64,000 nt of DNA from Caballeronia sp. Lep1P3. GTDB taxonomy: Bacteria; Pseudomonadota; Gammaproteobacteria; Burkholderiales; Burkholderiaceae. Positions 45,588 through 54,217 of the stretch are shown here, in pieces; the stretch's first letter is position 1, and each line of letters begins with the position of its first letter. The notes below the pieces were generated by a model that did not search any database, was not told where the DNA came from, and worked only from the letters and a program-made list of their open reading frames with translations. Position numbers and translations under genes: made by a program. The stretch spans positions 620,001 through 684,000 of the forward strand of contig NZ_CP084265.1 of the NCBI RefSeq assembly GCF_022879595.1. Direction: 5' to 3'.

Positions 45588-46765
45588 GGCAGCGTCTTTG
45601 CGCTGCGTCCCGCCTTGCGGCAGATCACCTGATAGATCGAGACGTCGTCGTTCTCGAACGCATACGCGCAGCCCGCGAGATACACACGCCAGATGCGGAA
45701 CTTCTCGTCGTCGACGAGCTTCCTCGCTTCTTCGGCATTCGCTTCGAACCGCTCCGCCCAGATGCCGAGCGTATGCGCGTAGTGACGGCGCAGGCTTTCC
45801 ACGTCGACCGCTTCCAGCCCGCCGCGCTGCATGCTTTCGAGCGCGAGACTGATGTGCGGCAACTCGCCGTCCGGAAACACGTATTTGTCGATGAACTCGC
45901 CGCCGCCGAGCGACGTCTCGCCGCTCTCCGCATCCGACGACGTGATGCCGTGATTCATCGCGATGCCGTCATCGACAAGCAGTTCGCGGACTTTCGCGAA
46001 GTAATCGGGCAGGTTCTTGCGGCCGACGTGCTCGAACATCCCGACGCTCGTGATGCGGTCGAACTGGCCCGGCACATCGCGGTAATCCTGCAGGCGAATC
46101 TCGATCTTGTCCTCGAGACCGGCATCTTTCACGCGCTGCGTGGCGAGCTTGAACTGGTTCTCGGACAGCGTGATGCCCACGCACTGCGCGCCGAACTTCT
46201 GCGCGGCGCGAATGACGAGCGCGCCCCAGCCGCAGCCGATGTCCAGCAGACGCTGCCCCGGCTGCACCTGAATCTTGGTCAGGATGTGGTCGATTTTCTT
46301 GATCTGCGCCGTGTCGATGTCTTCGTCGCCGTTCTCGAAGTACGCGCACGAATAGACCATGTTCTTGTCGAGCCAGAGCTGGTAGAACTCGTTCGACACG
46401 TCGTAGTGGTACTGAATGGCTTTCTTGTCCGACGCCTTCGAGTGATTGAAGTAGCGTCGCACGCGGGCGAGCTTGCCCGCATGCGTGACCGTGCTCTTCG
46501 CAAGCGAATAGCTGACATTGATGATGTCCGAGAGCTTGCCCTCGATATCGATCTTGCCTTTGACATACGCCTCGCCCAGATTGTCGAGGCTCGGCTCCAG
46601 CAGATACGGCAACGCCGTCGCGCTTTTTACGTGCAGCGTCACGCGGGGCGCTGCAAAACGGCCGAAATCGTGCTGCTGCCCGTCCCACAGTACGAGGCGC
46701 GCGGGCAGGTTGGCCTCCTCGCGCACTTCCTCGACCCACTGCGTCAGCTTCTTCTCCCAGAACAT
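45551..46765 (-). CDS. cfa: Cyclopropane-fatty-acyl-phospholipid synthase
   Basis: Cfa methylenates cis double bonds of membrane phospholipid acyl chains with SAM, mostly in stationary phase. The 404-residue protein has an N-terminal lipid-binding domain (about residues 1-120), then the SAM-binding LLDIGCGWGALVI. The catalytic pocket has GITLSENQ, GMFEHVGRKNLPDYF and the late GGGEFIDKYVFPDGELPH. It begins MFWEKKLTQW. It lies 125 nt downstream of pdxH on the same strand; a GAAGGCC/GGCCTTC palindrome sits in that gap at 46798-46813. Confidence 0.93.
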   Translation of the reverse strand: MFWEKKLTQWVEEVREEANLPARLVLWDGQQHDFGRFAAPRVTLHVKSATALPYLLEPSLDNLGEAYVKGKIDIEGKLSDIINVSYSLAKSTVTHAGKLARVRRYFNHSKASDKKAIQYHYDVSNEFYQLWLDKNMVYSCAYFENGDEDIDTAQIKKIDHILTKIQVQPGQRLLDIGCGWGALVIRAAQKFGAQCVGITLSENQFKLATQRVKDAGLEDKIEIRLQDYRDVPGQFDRITSVGMFEHVGRKNLPDYFAKVRELLVDDGIAMNHGITSSDAESGETSLGGGEFIDKYVFPDGELPHISLALESMQRGGLEAVDVESLRRHYAHTLGIWAERFEANAEEARKLVDDEKFRIWRVYLAGCAYAFENDDVSIYQVICRKAGRSAKTLPWSRRYIYEKPL

Positions 46766-46890
46766 GCTTGTTTCTCCGCGCTAAGAAAATCAAGATCGAA
46801 GGCCGGGGCCTTCATGTTCGTTGCCGTTTGCTGCGCCGGCTTGTCATTTGCGCGCCGCGTGCCGCGGCGGTCTTTGCATTCTGCGTTGCG

Positions 46891-47532
46891 TCAGGGGGCG
46901 AGCCTCGCGATGCGCCACGGCGCCTGCGCGCCCTCGCGCGTATAGACGATGCGATCGTGCAGCCGCGACGGACGTCCTTGCCAAAACTCGATGGTCCCCG
47001 GCACGAGCCGGTAGCCGCCCCAGTGCGGCGGTCGCGGCGGCGCGTCGCCGTACTTCTCGATCATGTCGCGCTCGCGTGCTTCGAGCGCCTCGCGGCTTTC
47101 GAGCGGCTGGCTCTGATCCGACGCCCACGCGCCGATGCGCGATCCGACCGGCCGCGATGCGTAATACGCGTCGCTTTCTTCGTCGCTCGTCTTGACGATC
47201 GTGCCCTCCACGCGCACCTGGCGCTCGAGTTCGATCCAGTGAAAGAGCAGGCTCGCATGCGGATTGGCGGCGAGTTCGCGACCCTTGCGGCTTCCGTAGT
47301 TGGTGAAGAACACGAACCCGCGGTCATCGACGCCCTTGATGAGGACGATCCGCGCGGACGGGCGTCCTTGCGCGTCGACGGTTGCGAGCGTCATGGCATT
47401 TGGTTCGGGCAACTTGGCATCGAGCGCCTGGGCGAACCAGGTCTGGAATTGCCGCACCGGGTTCGGATCGACATCAGCGGCGTCGAGCGCGCCGCGCGAA
47501 TAGTTTTTACGAAGGTCTGCGAGGGTCGTCAT
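46891..47532 (-). CDS. pdxH: Pyridoxamine 5'-phosphate oxidase
   Basis: PdxH oxidises pyridoxine or pyridoxamine 5'-phosphate to PLP using FMN. The 213-residue protein shows [19 protein letters not shown] and [19 protein letters not shown] for FMN and substrate binding, and ends with the PdxH C-terminal segment [18 protein letters not shown]. The length and start ([12 protein letters not shown]) match the family. It is divergent from tcdA across a 263-nt region. Confidence 0.96.
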   Translation of the reverse strand: MTTLADLRKNYSRGALDAADVDPNPVRQFQTWFAQALDAKLPEPNAMTLATVDAQGRPSARIVLIKGVDDRGFVFFTNYGSRKGRELAANPHASLLFHWIELERQVRVEGTIVKTSDEESDAYYASRPVGSRIGAWASDQSQPLESREALEARERDMIEKYGDAPPRPPHWGGYRLVPGTIEFWQGRPSRLHDRIVYTREGAQAPWRIARLAP

Positions 47533-47795
47533 TTATATGCGAACGCTACAGTCGCGTCAGTATAGCCAAGGTGATACGTTCTTGCCCTGATTACGAAAAT
47601 CTTGCAATGACGAACGTCAAGCACGGCACACGCGCCGATGCGCTGCCTATCACGCCGTGACATTCGATAAGGCAGAATACGCAATTCAGCCGGATTTTGC
47701 ATGAAGGGACTGCCAAGTTTTTCGCGCCCGACAGCCGCCCGTAAGCCTTCTCCATGGGCACGCCGGTCCGTTTTTCACATTGCCGCCCGCAAGCC

Positions 47796-48638
47796 ATGAC
47801 CTCATCCGATGCCACCGTCACGCCTCCCGTTGAAGACACCGTCGATCGCGCGCGGCGCTTCGGGGGCGTCGCGCGTCTGTACGGTCCGGGCGCGCTGGCG
47901 GCGTTCGAGCGCGCGCATGTCGCGGTGATCGGCATCGGCGGCGTGGGATCGTGGGTCGCGGAGGCGCTGGCGCGCAGCGCGGTCGGCACGCTCACGCTCA
48001 TCGACCTCGACAACGTCGCCGAGAGCAACACGAACCGGCAGGTTCACGCGCTCGATGGCAACTACGGCAAGGCCAAGGTCGCGGCGATGGCCGAGCGCAT
48101 CGCGCTCATCGATCCCGCGTGCGACGTGCGGCAGGTCGAAGACTTCGTCGAGCCGGGCAATTTCGACGCGACGCTCGGCGCAGGCTTCGACTTCGTCGTC
48201 GATGCGATCGACAGCGTCCGCACGAAGACCGCGCTAATCGCATGGTGCGTCGCGCGCAAGCAGCCGATGATTACCGTGGGCGGCGCGGGCGGGCAACTGG
48301 ACCCGACGCGCATCCGCATCGACGATCTCGCGCTCACGATTCAAGACCCGCTGCTCTCGAAGGTGCGCGGCCAGTTGCGCAAGCAGCATGGATTTCCGCG
48401 CGGCCCGAAGGCGCGCTTCAAGGTGAGCGCCGTGTATTCCGACGAGCCGCTCATCTATCCGGAAGCGCCGTCGTGCGACATCAGCGAGGGCGCGGAGCAT
48501 CTGGAAACGGGCGCGAACTACGCGGGTCCGGTCGGGCTGAATTGCGCGGGATTCGGATCGAGCGTGTGCGTGACGGCCAGCTTCGGGTTTGCTGCGGCGG
48601 CGTTCGTGCTGCGGGAACTCGCGAAGCGCGCGGCGTAG
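47796..48638 (+). CDS. tcdA: tRNA threonylcarbamoyladenosine dehydratase TcdA
   Basis: TcdA cyclises t6A37 in ANN-decoding tRNAs to ct6A, using ATP, with an E1-like ThiF/MoeB fold. The 280-residue protein has VIGIGGVGSWVAEALARS for nucleotide binding, LIDLDNVAESNTNRQ, and GAGGQLDPTRIRI. The ATG at 47796 (MTSSDATVTPP) is preferred to one at 47754. An active-site cysteine lies in YPEAPSCDIS. It stands alone, with a terminator downstream shared with the convergent cnoX-like gene. Confidence 0.9.
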   Translation: MTSSDATVTPPVEDTVDRARRFGGVARLYGPGALAAFERAHVAVIGIGGVGSWVAEALARSAVGTLTLIDLDNVAESNTNRQVHALDGNYGKAKVAAMAERIALIDPACDVRQVEDFVEPGNFDATLGAGFDFVVDAIDSVRTKTALIAWCVARKQPMITVGGAGGQLDPTRIRIDDLALTIQDPLLSKVRGQLRKQHGFPRGPKARFKVSAVYSDEPLIYPEAPSCDISEGAEHLETGANYAGPVGLNCAGFGSSVCVTASFGFAAAAFVLRELAKRAA

Positions 48639-48658
48639 CTTCCGGCGTTCGCGCAACG

Positions 48659-48692
48659 AAAAACGGCCAGCGTTCGTCGCTGGCCGTTGTCG
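48659..48692 (-). terminator. Rho-independent terminator of the cnoX-like gene
   Basis: AACGGCCAGCG and CGCTGGCCGTT pair over 11 bases with loop TTCGT. On the minus strand it is followed by TTTTT (complement of 48659-48663). It lies between convergent genes and may weakly stop the tcdA transcript too. Confidence 0.8.
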
Positions 48693-48717
48693 TTCGTGCG
48701 CTCCTGCAAGCGCGCGA

Positions 48718-49566
48718 TCAGTTCATCGCCGCGCTCAATCTGCGTCGCCAGAACGACACGAGATCCGGCTGATTCGACGCCAGTTCGAACACCGACAGCA
48801 TCGTCTTGCGGCCGACATCGTCCATGAAACCGCGATCGCGCTCGACGATGGCAAGCAGATGCTCGAGCGCGCCCGCATAGTCGCGGCCCGCGATCAGGCG
48901 GTTCGCGAGCGCAAAGCGCGCGTCGAGATCGTCGGGGTTGGCGTTCACGGCGTCGATGAGCGCGTCGGCGGGCGGCAGCGCGGCGGCGGCATCGGCGGCG
49001 TCGATTTCGGTCTTCAGCGCGTTGTAGCGCGCGTCGATGCCTTGCGTCGTCTTCGGCGAGAGCAGTTTTTCTTCTTCCTTCGCCTCGTCCACGCGCCGTT
49101 GCGCGAGCAGCCACTCGATCAGATCGAGGCGCGCGTCGTCATAGCCCGGATCGAGCGCGAGCGCGGCCTCGATGCGGTTGATCGCTTCATCGCGATTGCC
49201 GAGCGCCCACGCGTTGTGCGCCGCGCGGCGCTCCGCATCGGCGCCATCGGGCACGAGCTTGTCGAGGAACGCGCGCAACTGGCTCTCCGGCAGCACGCCG
49301 ATGAACTGGTCGATCGGCTGTCCGTCCGCGAACGCGATCACGTGCGGAATGCTGCGCACCTGAAAGTGCTGCGCGAGTTCCTGATTCTCGTCGACGTTCA
49401 CCTTGACGAGCTTCCATTTGCCGCCGGCTTCGGCTTCGAGCCGTTCGAGCATCGGGCCGAGCGTCTTGCAGGGGCCGCACCAGGGCGCCCAGAAATCGAC
49501 GAGGACGGGCGCGAGCATCGACGCCGTGATGACGTCGTTCTCGAATGTGGCGAGGGTCGTATCCAT
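48718..49566 (-). CDS. Thioredoxin-TPR chaperedoxin, CnoX (YbbN) family
   Basis: A 282-residue protein with an N-terminal thioredoxin fold (about residues 1-107) and C-terminal TPR-like helices (from about 115). This is the CnoX layout, a chaperone that protects substrates from overoxidation and hands them to GroEL and DnaK. The redox motif is intact: WCGPC with C30 and C33. E. coli CnoX lacks a usable CXXC, while Caulobacter CnoX has one with redox activity, so this copy likely can reduce disulfides. It is a monocistronic minus-strand gene. Confidence 0.88.
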   Translation of the reverse strand: MDTTLATFENDVITASMLAPVLVDFWAPWCGPCKTLGPMLERLEAEAGGKWKLVKVNVDENQELAQHFQVRSIPHVIAFADGQPIDQFIGVLPESQLRAFLDKLVPDGADAERRAAHNAWALGNRDEAINRIEAALALDPGYDDARLDLIEWLLAQRRVDEAKEEEKLLSPKTTQGIDARYNALKTEIDAADAAAALPPADALIDAVNANPDDLDARFALANRLIAGRDYAGALEHLLAIVERDRGFMDDVGRKTMLSVFELASNQPDLVSFWRRRLSAAMN

Positions 49567-49660
49567 GCGTTTCTCCTAATGCTTGCGAGCTATCTCGAAA
49601 TGTCAGATGGGGACGAACCGCGTGGGTCTCAATGTCTGCGTCCGCTGCGTCGCGCACGCC

Positions 49661-50560
49661 TCATGCCTCGGGCGCGCGTGTTTCGCGGCGCGGCGGCGGC
49701 AGTGGAATGAATTCGGTTTCGCCCGGCACATGGCCCATGCGCTGCTCGCTCCACGCGTGTTTCGCGGCTTCTATCTTGTCGCGCGAACTGGACACGAAGT
49801 TCCATTCGATGAAACGCGCGCCGTCGAGCGGCGCGCCGCCGAGCAGCATCGCGGTTGCGCCTTGCCTGCTCGCGAGACGCACCGTCGCGCCGGGCGAAAG
49901 CACGGCCATCTGCTGCGGCGGGAGCGCTTCGCCATCGATGCTGAGGTCGCCATCGACGAGATATACGCCGCGTTCCTCGTGTTCGGCATCCAGCGCCAGT
50001 GCGCTGGCCGCCGCGAAGTGCGCGGCCACGTAGAGCGTCGGCGAAAACGTGCGCGTGGGAGCCGTCGCGCCGAACGCCGTGCCCGCGATCACGCGCAAGG
50101 TCACGCCGTCGCGCTCGATCTGCGGCAGCGTCGCGGCGGCGTGATGCTCGAACGATGGCTCGACGTCCTCGCTCGCCACCGGCAGCGCGACCCACGTCTG
50201 GACGCCGTGCATCGACTGACCGGCGGCGCGCTCCTCGTCCGGCGTGCGCTCGGAATGCACGATGCCCCGGCCCGCCGTCATCCAGTTGACATCGCCGGGC
50301 ACGATCTTCTGCACCGAGCCGACGCTGTCGCGGTGCATGATCGCGCCGTCGAAGAGATACGTGACCGTCGCGAGCCCGATATGCGGATGCGGCCGCACGT
50401 CGAGGCCGTTGCCAGGCATGAGGGTTGCGGGACCGATATGGTCGAAAAAGATGAAGGGTCCGACAGTGCGCGCAGCGAGAGCGGGCAGGACGCGCCTCAC
50501 CGTGAGGCCGCCGACGTCGTGCTGATGAGGCTTCAACTGCGCGTGGATCGTCGAGGACAT
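49661..50560 (-). CDS. Pirin family protein
   Basis: A 299-residue bicupin of the pirin family; bacterial members include quercetinases and metabolic regulators, so a precise activity is not assigned. The N-terminal cupin has the iron ligands in RPHPHIGLATVTY and IVHSERTPDEE, matching the His-x-His ... His-x-Glu set. The C-terminal cupin follows (YLVDGDLSIDGE). The ATG at 50560 is the first family-like start; in-frame extension upstream to 50731 is low-complexity. It is divergent from a small secreted-protein gene. Confidence 0.9.
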   Translation of the reverse strand: MSSTIHAQLKPHQHDVGGLTVRRVLPALAARTVGPFIFFDHIGPATLMPGNGLDVRPHPHIGLATVTYLFDGAIMHRDSVGSVQKIVPGDVNWMTAGRGIVHSERTPDEERAAGQSMHGVQTWVALPVASEDVEPSFEHHAAATLPQIERDGVTLRVIAGTAFGATAPTRTFSPTLYVAAHFAAASALALDAEHEERGVYLVDGDLSIDGEALPPQQMAVLSPGATVRLASRQGATAMLLGGAPLDGARFIEWNFVSSSRDKIEAAKHAWSEQRMGHVPGETEFIPLPPPRRETRAPEA

Positions 50561-50751
50561 GGCGGTCACCGAAGCATGGCGGGCGCCGGAATGGCGCACC
50601 AGAACCGCCGATTCTACCGGTGGCCGCAGACAGGCGCATGGCAGGCAGTCCGGGCGTGCGCCGCGCCCTTCACAGTTCCGTGCGGTCGCGACCGGCCGCG
50701 CTTTTTGAAGCATGCGTGCAGCTTCGCGCAACCTTGATAGGAGTGGGAAAA

Positions 50752-51027
50752 ATGAGCAAGAACAAGCTTTTGATCGCCCTCACCGCAGGCCTTTTTGCAG
50801 CGACGGGCGCGCTCGCGCAGACCTCGTCCGGCAATTCGTCGGCCGCGATGGGCGGCGACACGGGCGGCGCGACGGCCACGCAAGGCGATGCGTCCGCGGG
50901 CACGGGGTCGACGATGACCAAGAAGCACCGCGCGCGCAGGCACACCGCGCATCCGTCGGCGGGCAAGAAGACGCCCGATGTCGAAACCGGCAACAATCCG
51001 GCTGCGGAATCCGGCCAGAGCAAGTAA
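50752..51027 (+). CDS. Small secreted protein with basic tail (91 aa)
   Basis: I do not recognise a family. The precursor has a clear Sec signal peptide (MSKNKLLIALTAGLFAATGALAQ as two halves: basic start, then a hydrophobic core ending ALA). A short mature region of Ser, Gly, Thr and Ala follows, then a Lys/Arg/His-rich segment (KKHRARRHTAH). GGAGTGGG lies just before the ATG. A strong terminator follows, so it is a monocistronic unit. Low complexity suggests an unfolded periplasmic or exported peptide. Confidence 0.75.
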   Translation: MSKNKLLIALTAGLFAATGALAQTSSGNSSAAMGGDTGGATATQGDASAGTGSTMTKKHRARRHTAHPSAGKKTPDVETGNNPAAESGQSK

Positions 51028-51050
51028 CTCGCGGTTTCCCGCATCACACG

Positions 51051-51083
51051 AAGCGCCCGCGCCTTGAAACGCGCGGGCGCTTT
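51051..51083 (+). terminator. Rho-independent terminator after the small secreted protein gene
   Basis: GCGCCCGCG and CGCGGGCGC form a 9-bp stem with a loop around CTTGAAACG, followed by TTTG on the plus strand. It lies 25 nt after the stop codon at 51027. Confidence 0.7.
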
Positions 51084-51194
51084 GCGTCGTTTCGACCCGT
51101 CCACGTCGAGCGCAGCTTTTAACAATCCTTCCCTCGCGCGCTTCGCTACACTCGCCGGATTGCAAGCCATTCGCACCGAACGAGGGGAGCGGCG

Positions 51195-52076
51195 ATGTCG
51201 CCTAAGGATTTGCTGATTGCAACGGTCGTCATTTTTGCGTGGGGCGTGAACTTCGTCGTCATCAAGCTGGGGCTGCATGGCGTGCCGCCGATGCTGCTCG
51301 GCGCGCTGCGTTTCGCGCTCGCCGCCGTCCCGGTGTTCTTCGTCAAGCGCCCGCAGATTCCGCTGCGATGGCTCTTCGCCTACGGCCTCACCATTTCGCT
51401 CGGGCAATTCGCGCTGCTCTTCTATGGCATGTATGTCGGCATGCCGGCGGGCCTCGCGTCGCTCGTGCTTCAGGCGCAGGCGTTCTTCACGCTGATATTC
51501 GCCGCGATGTTCCTCGGCGAACGCATCCGCGCGGCCAATGTGATCGGCCTCGTGATCGCGGCGGCGGGACTCGCGCTGATCGGCATGCACGGCGGCCAGG
51601 CGATGACGCTCACGGGCTTTCTGTTCACGCTCGGCGCATCCGCGATGTGGGCGCTCGGCAATGTCGTGACCAAGCGCATGGGCAAGGTCGATCTGCTGTC
51701 GCTCGTCGTGTGGGCGAGCCTGATTCCGCCACTTCCGTTTCTCGCGCTCTCGCTGATCTTCGAAGGCCCGGCGCGCATTCAATCCAGTCTCGCCGCGATT
51801 CCGCTCGTTTCGGTGCTCGCGGTCGTGTATCTGTCGTTCGTCGCGACCATCGTCGGATACAGCTTGTGGGGCAAGCTGCTCGCGCGCTATCCGGCGGCGC
51901 AGGTCGCGCCGTTCTCGCTGCTGGTGCCGGTGATCGGCCTCGCGTCGGCGGCGGTCTTTCTCGGGGAAGGCCTGAGCGCTATCGAGGTGGCGGGCGCCGC
52001 GCTCGTCATGGCGGGACTCGCGGTGAACGTGTTCGGCGGGCGGCTCGTGCAGCGCTTTTTGCCTGCGACGCGCTGA
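51195..52076 (+). CDS. EamA-family drug/metabolite transporter
   Basis: A 293-residue inner-membrane protein with about ten membrane helices arranged as two EamA repeats (starting near residues 5 and 143). It begins MSPKDLLIATVVIFAWGVNFVVIKLG. The closest well-known relative by style is E. coli EamA, an O-acetylserine/cysteine exporter, with the conserved FAWGVNFVVIKLGLHG-type opening; the substrate here is inferred only. GAGGGGAG precedes the ATG. It is convergent with amiC, 15 nt apart. Confidence 0.85.
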   Translation: MSPKDLLIATVVIFAWGVNFVVIKLGLHGVPPMLLGALRFALAAVPVFFVKRPQIPLRWLFAYGLTISLGQFALLFYGMYVGMPAGLASLVLQAQAFFTLIFAAMFLGERIRAANVIGLVIAAAGLALIGMHGGQAMTLTGFLFTLGASAMWALGNVVTKRMGKVDLLSLVVWASLIPPLPFLALSLIFEGPARIQSSLAAIPLVSVLAVVYLSFVATIVGYSLWGKLLARYPAAQVAPFSLLVPVIGLASAAVFLGEGLSAIEVAGAALVMAGLAVNVFGGRLVQRFLPATR

Positions 52077-52091
52077 AGCGAGCCGTGCCGC

Positions 52092-53630
52092 TTACGTCAT
52101 GCGGCTCTTGGCCAGCGGCGGATTCGCGGCGAAGTAGCGCTTGATGCCCTTCAGAATGGCGTTCGCCATCTTGTCGCGATAGGCGTCGTCGTTCAGGCGC
52201 GTTTCCTCGTCCGGATTGCTGATGAACGCCGTTTCGACGAGGATCGATGGAATGTCCGGCGCCTTCAGCACGGCGAATCCCGCCTGCTCGACCGATCCCT
52301 TGTGCAGCTTGTTGATGCCGCCGATTTCGTTCAGCACGAAGTTGCCGTAGCGCATCGAATCGCGGATTTGCGCGGTCGTCGACATGTCGAAGAGCGCGCG
52401 GCTCACGGCTGCGTCCTGCGTCTTGACGTTGATGCCGCCGACCTGATCCGACGAGTTTTCCTTGTTCGCCATCCAGCGCGCGGCCGCGCTCGACGCGCCG
52501 TGCTCCGACAACGCGAAGACCGACGAGCCGCGCGCATCGGGCGAGGTGAAGGCGTCGGCGTGAATCGAGACGAAGAGGTCGGCGGAAACGCGCTGCGCCT
52601 TTTGCACGCGCACGTTGAGCGGCACGAAGAAGTCGGCGTCGCGGGTCATCATCGCGCGCATGTTCGGCTGCGCGTCGATCTTCGCGCGCAGTTTCTTCGC
52701 GATGTCGAGCGCGATGTGCTTCTCGTACGTGCCCGCGCCGCCGATCGCGCCGGGATCTTCGCCCCCGTGACCGGGATCGATCGCGACGGTCAGAAGGCGT
52801 GTGGTTCCGGCGCGATCCTGCTTCGGCGACGAGAACGCGTAGTGGTCGTCGTCATCGTCGTCTTTCTTCTTCGCGATGACCGGCGGCACCGCGACGGGCG
52901 GCACGCGCGGCTTGACGGCGGGCGCGGGCGCGGCTTTCGGGGCGGGCGCGGCGGTGTCGTCGGAAAGATCGTTTTGCGCGTACTTCTGGAAAAACTCGTC
53001 GGTCGAATCCTGCGCGAGCGGCTTTTGCGCGGTGGCCGGGCCGGAAAGCGTCGCGGGCGGCGGCGCGGCCGGATTCGGATTCGCGCGGTCGAACGCTTCC
53101 TGCTTGTGCTCGGTCTGCGCGAGCAGTTCCATCAGCGGATCGGGCGCGACGGCGGGATAGAGGTCGAACACGAGCCGGTACTTGTAGCTGCCGATCGGCC
53201 CGAGCGTGAACACCTGCGGCTTCACCGAGCCCTTGAGGTCGAACACCATCCGCACGACATGCGGCTGATATTGCCCGACGCGCACCGCCTGAATCTGCGG
53301 ATCGTTCGGCGTGATCTTCGAGACGAGATCCCGCAACGCCTGATCGAGATCGATGCCGTTCAGATCGACGACGAGCCGGTCCGGTCCCTGCAAAAGCTGA
53401 TTGTTGTTCGTGAGCGGCTGGTCGGATTCGATCGTCACGCGCGTGTAATCGCGCGCCGGCCACACGCGCACGCCGAGCACGGAGCTGGCATGCGCGAGCT
53501 TCGGCCCGACGAGCGCGAGCACGAGCGTCGATGCGCCCGCGCGCAGCACCTGGCGCCGGCGCCAGTTGTGCGGCGCGCCCGCGCTCGATTCGATCGAATG
53601 GAACGGCTTGATCAGCATCTTTCGAGACAT
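52092..53630 (-). CDS. amiC: N-acetylmuramoyl-L-alanine amidase AmiC
   Basis: AmiC splits septal peptidoglycan between muramic acid and L-alanine during daughter-cell separation. The 512-residue precursor has a Tat-type signal (WRRRQVLRAG then a hydrophobic run to AHA) and an N-terminal AMIN domain (about residues 50-155). A long Pro/Ala linker with a run of six Asp follows (near 270-280), then a C-terminal zinc amidase_3 domain. Metal ligands are in IDPGHGGEDPG, FVSIHADAF and the catalytic Glu in ILVETAFISNP. The start overlaps tsaE by 19 nt, so the genes are coupled. Confidence 0.94.
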   Translation of the reverse strand: MSRKMLIKPFHSIESSAGAPHNWRRRQVLRAGASTLVLALVGPKLAHASSVLGVRVWPARDYTRVTIESDQPLTNNNQLLQGPDRLVVDLNGIDLDQALRDLVSKITPNDPQIQAVRVGQYQPHVVRMVFDLKGSVKPQVFTLGPIGSYKYRLVFDLYPAVAPDPLMELLAQTEHKQEAFDRANPNPAAPPPATLSGPATAQKPLAQDSTDEFFQKYAQNDLSDDTAAPAPKAAPAPAVKPRVPPVAVPPVIAKKKDDDDDDHYAFSSPKQDRAGTTRLLTVAIDPGHGGEDPGAIGGAGTYEKHIALDIAKKLRAKIDAQPNMRAMMTRDADFFVPLNVRVQKAQRVSADLFVSIHADAFTSPDARGSSVFALSEHGASSAAARWMANKENSSDQVGGINVKTQDAAVSRALFDMSTTAQIRDSMRYGNFVLNEIGGINKLHKGSVEQAGFAVLKAPDIPSILVETAFISNPDEETRLNDDAYRDKMANAILKGIKRYFAANPPLAKSRMT

Positions 53631-54199
53631 GACTTTCCTGTTTCGCTGAACGCCCGCGCGGTCAGCACGCGGCCTTCTTCTTCGTTCGTTTGCGTTGATT
53701 CTCTTGCGGGCGCGCCGGCTTGCGGCAGCGTCAGCACGAACACGAGGTCCGGCACGCCGAGCAAGCCGCCCGCTTGCTGCGGCCATTCGACGAGACAGAT
53801 CGCGCCCCGGTCGAAATATTCGCGAAAGCCGGCATCGGCCCATTCGGCCGGATCGGCGAAGCGGTAGAGATCGAAGTGATAGACATCGAGCGGGCCGCCC
53901 GGCGCGTCGATCGAATACGGCTCGACGAGCGTGTAAGTCGGGCTTTTCACGCGGCCAACGTGCCCGAGCGCGCGCAATGTCGCGCGCACCAGCGTGGTCT
54001 TGCCCGCGCCGAGGTCTCCGAACAACTGGACTTGCAGTCCGTGGAATGGTTCAGACGATGCCTGCGCGCGCGTCTCGCCGATAGCGCGTGCAAAGCGCTC
54101 GCCGAAGGCGAGCGTCGCGGCTTCGTCGCGCAGATCGAAGCGGCGTTCGATGAGCGCGGCGGGGAGATCGGGCGTCGATGGTGCGAGGCTTTCGGGCAT
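53612..54199 (-). CDS. tsaE: tRNA t6A synthesis ATPase TsaE
   Basis: TsaE is the ATPase of the TsaB-TsaD-TsaE complex that makes threonylcarbamoyladenosine at position 37 of tRNAs. The 195-residue protein has Walker A GDLGAGKTT (residues 61-69), then SPTYTLVEPY and the Walker B-like HFDLYRF region with EWP (VEWPQQ) as in the family. The C-terminal 30 residues are an unusual Ser/Glu-rich tail. It is followed at once by amiC, an arrangement seen in many beta-proteobacteria, and is divergent from queG by 18 nt. Confidence 0.93.
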   Translation of the reverse strand: MPESLAPSTPDLPAALIERRFDLRDEAATLAFGERFARAIGETRAQASSEPFHGLQVQLFGDLGAGKTTLVRATLRALGHVGRVKSPTYTLVEPYSIDAPGGPLDVYHFDLYRFADPAEWADAGFREYFDRGAICLVEWPQQAGGLLGVPDLVFVLTLPQAGAPARESTQTNEEEGRVLTARAFSETGKSCLERC

Positions 54200-54217
54200 T
54201 GCTCGTAAAATGTCGTG

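Noticed and set aside
46798-46813. GAAGGCC/GGCCTTC palindrome between pdxH and cfa as a terminator
   Set aside because: The loop would be only two bases and no T run follows on either strand, so I do not call it a terminator.
52840-52870. Runs of GTC/GAC repeats in amiC as a microsatellite
   Set aside because: They encode an Asp run within the disordered linker of the amidase; the frame is intact and the run is short.
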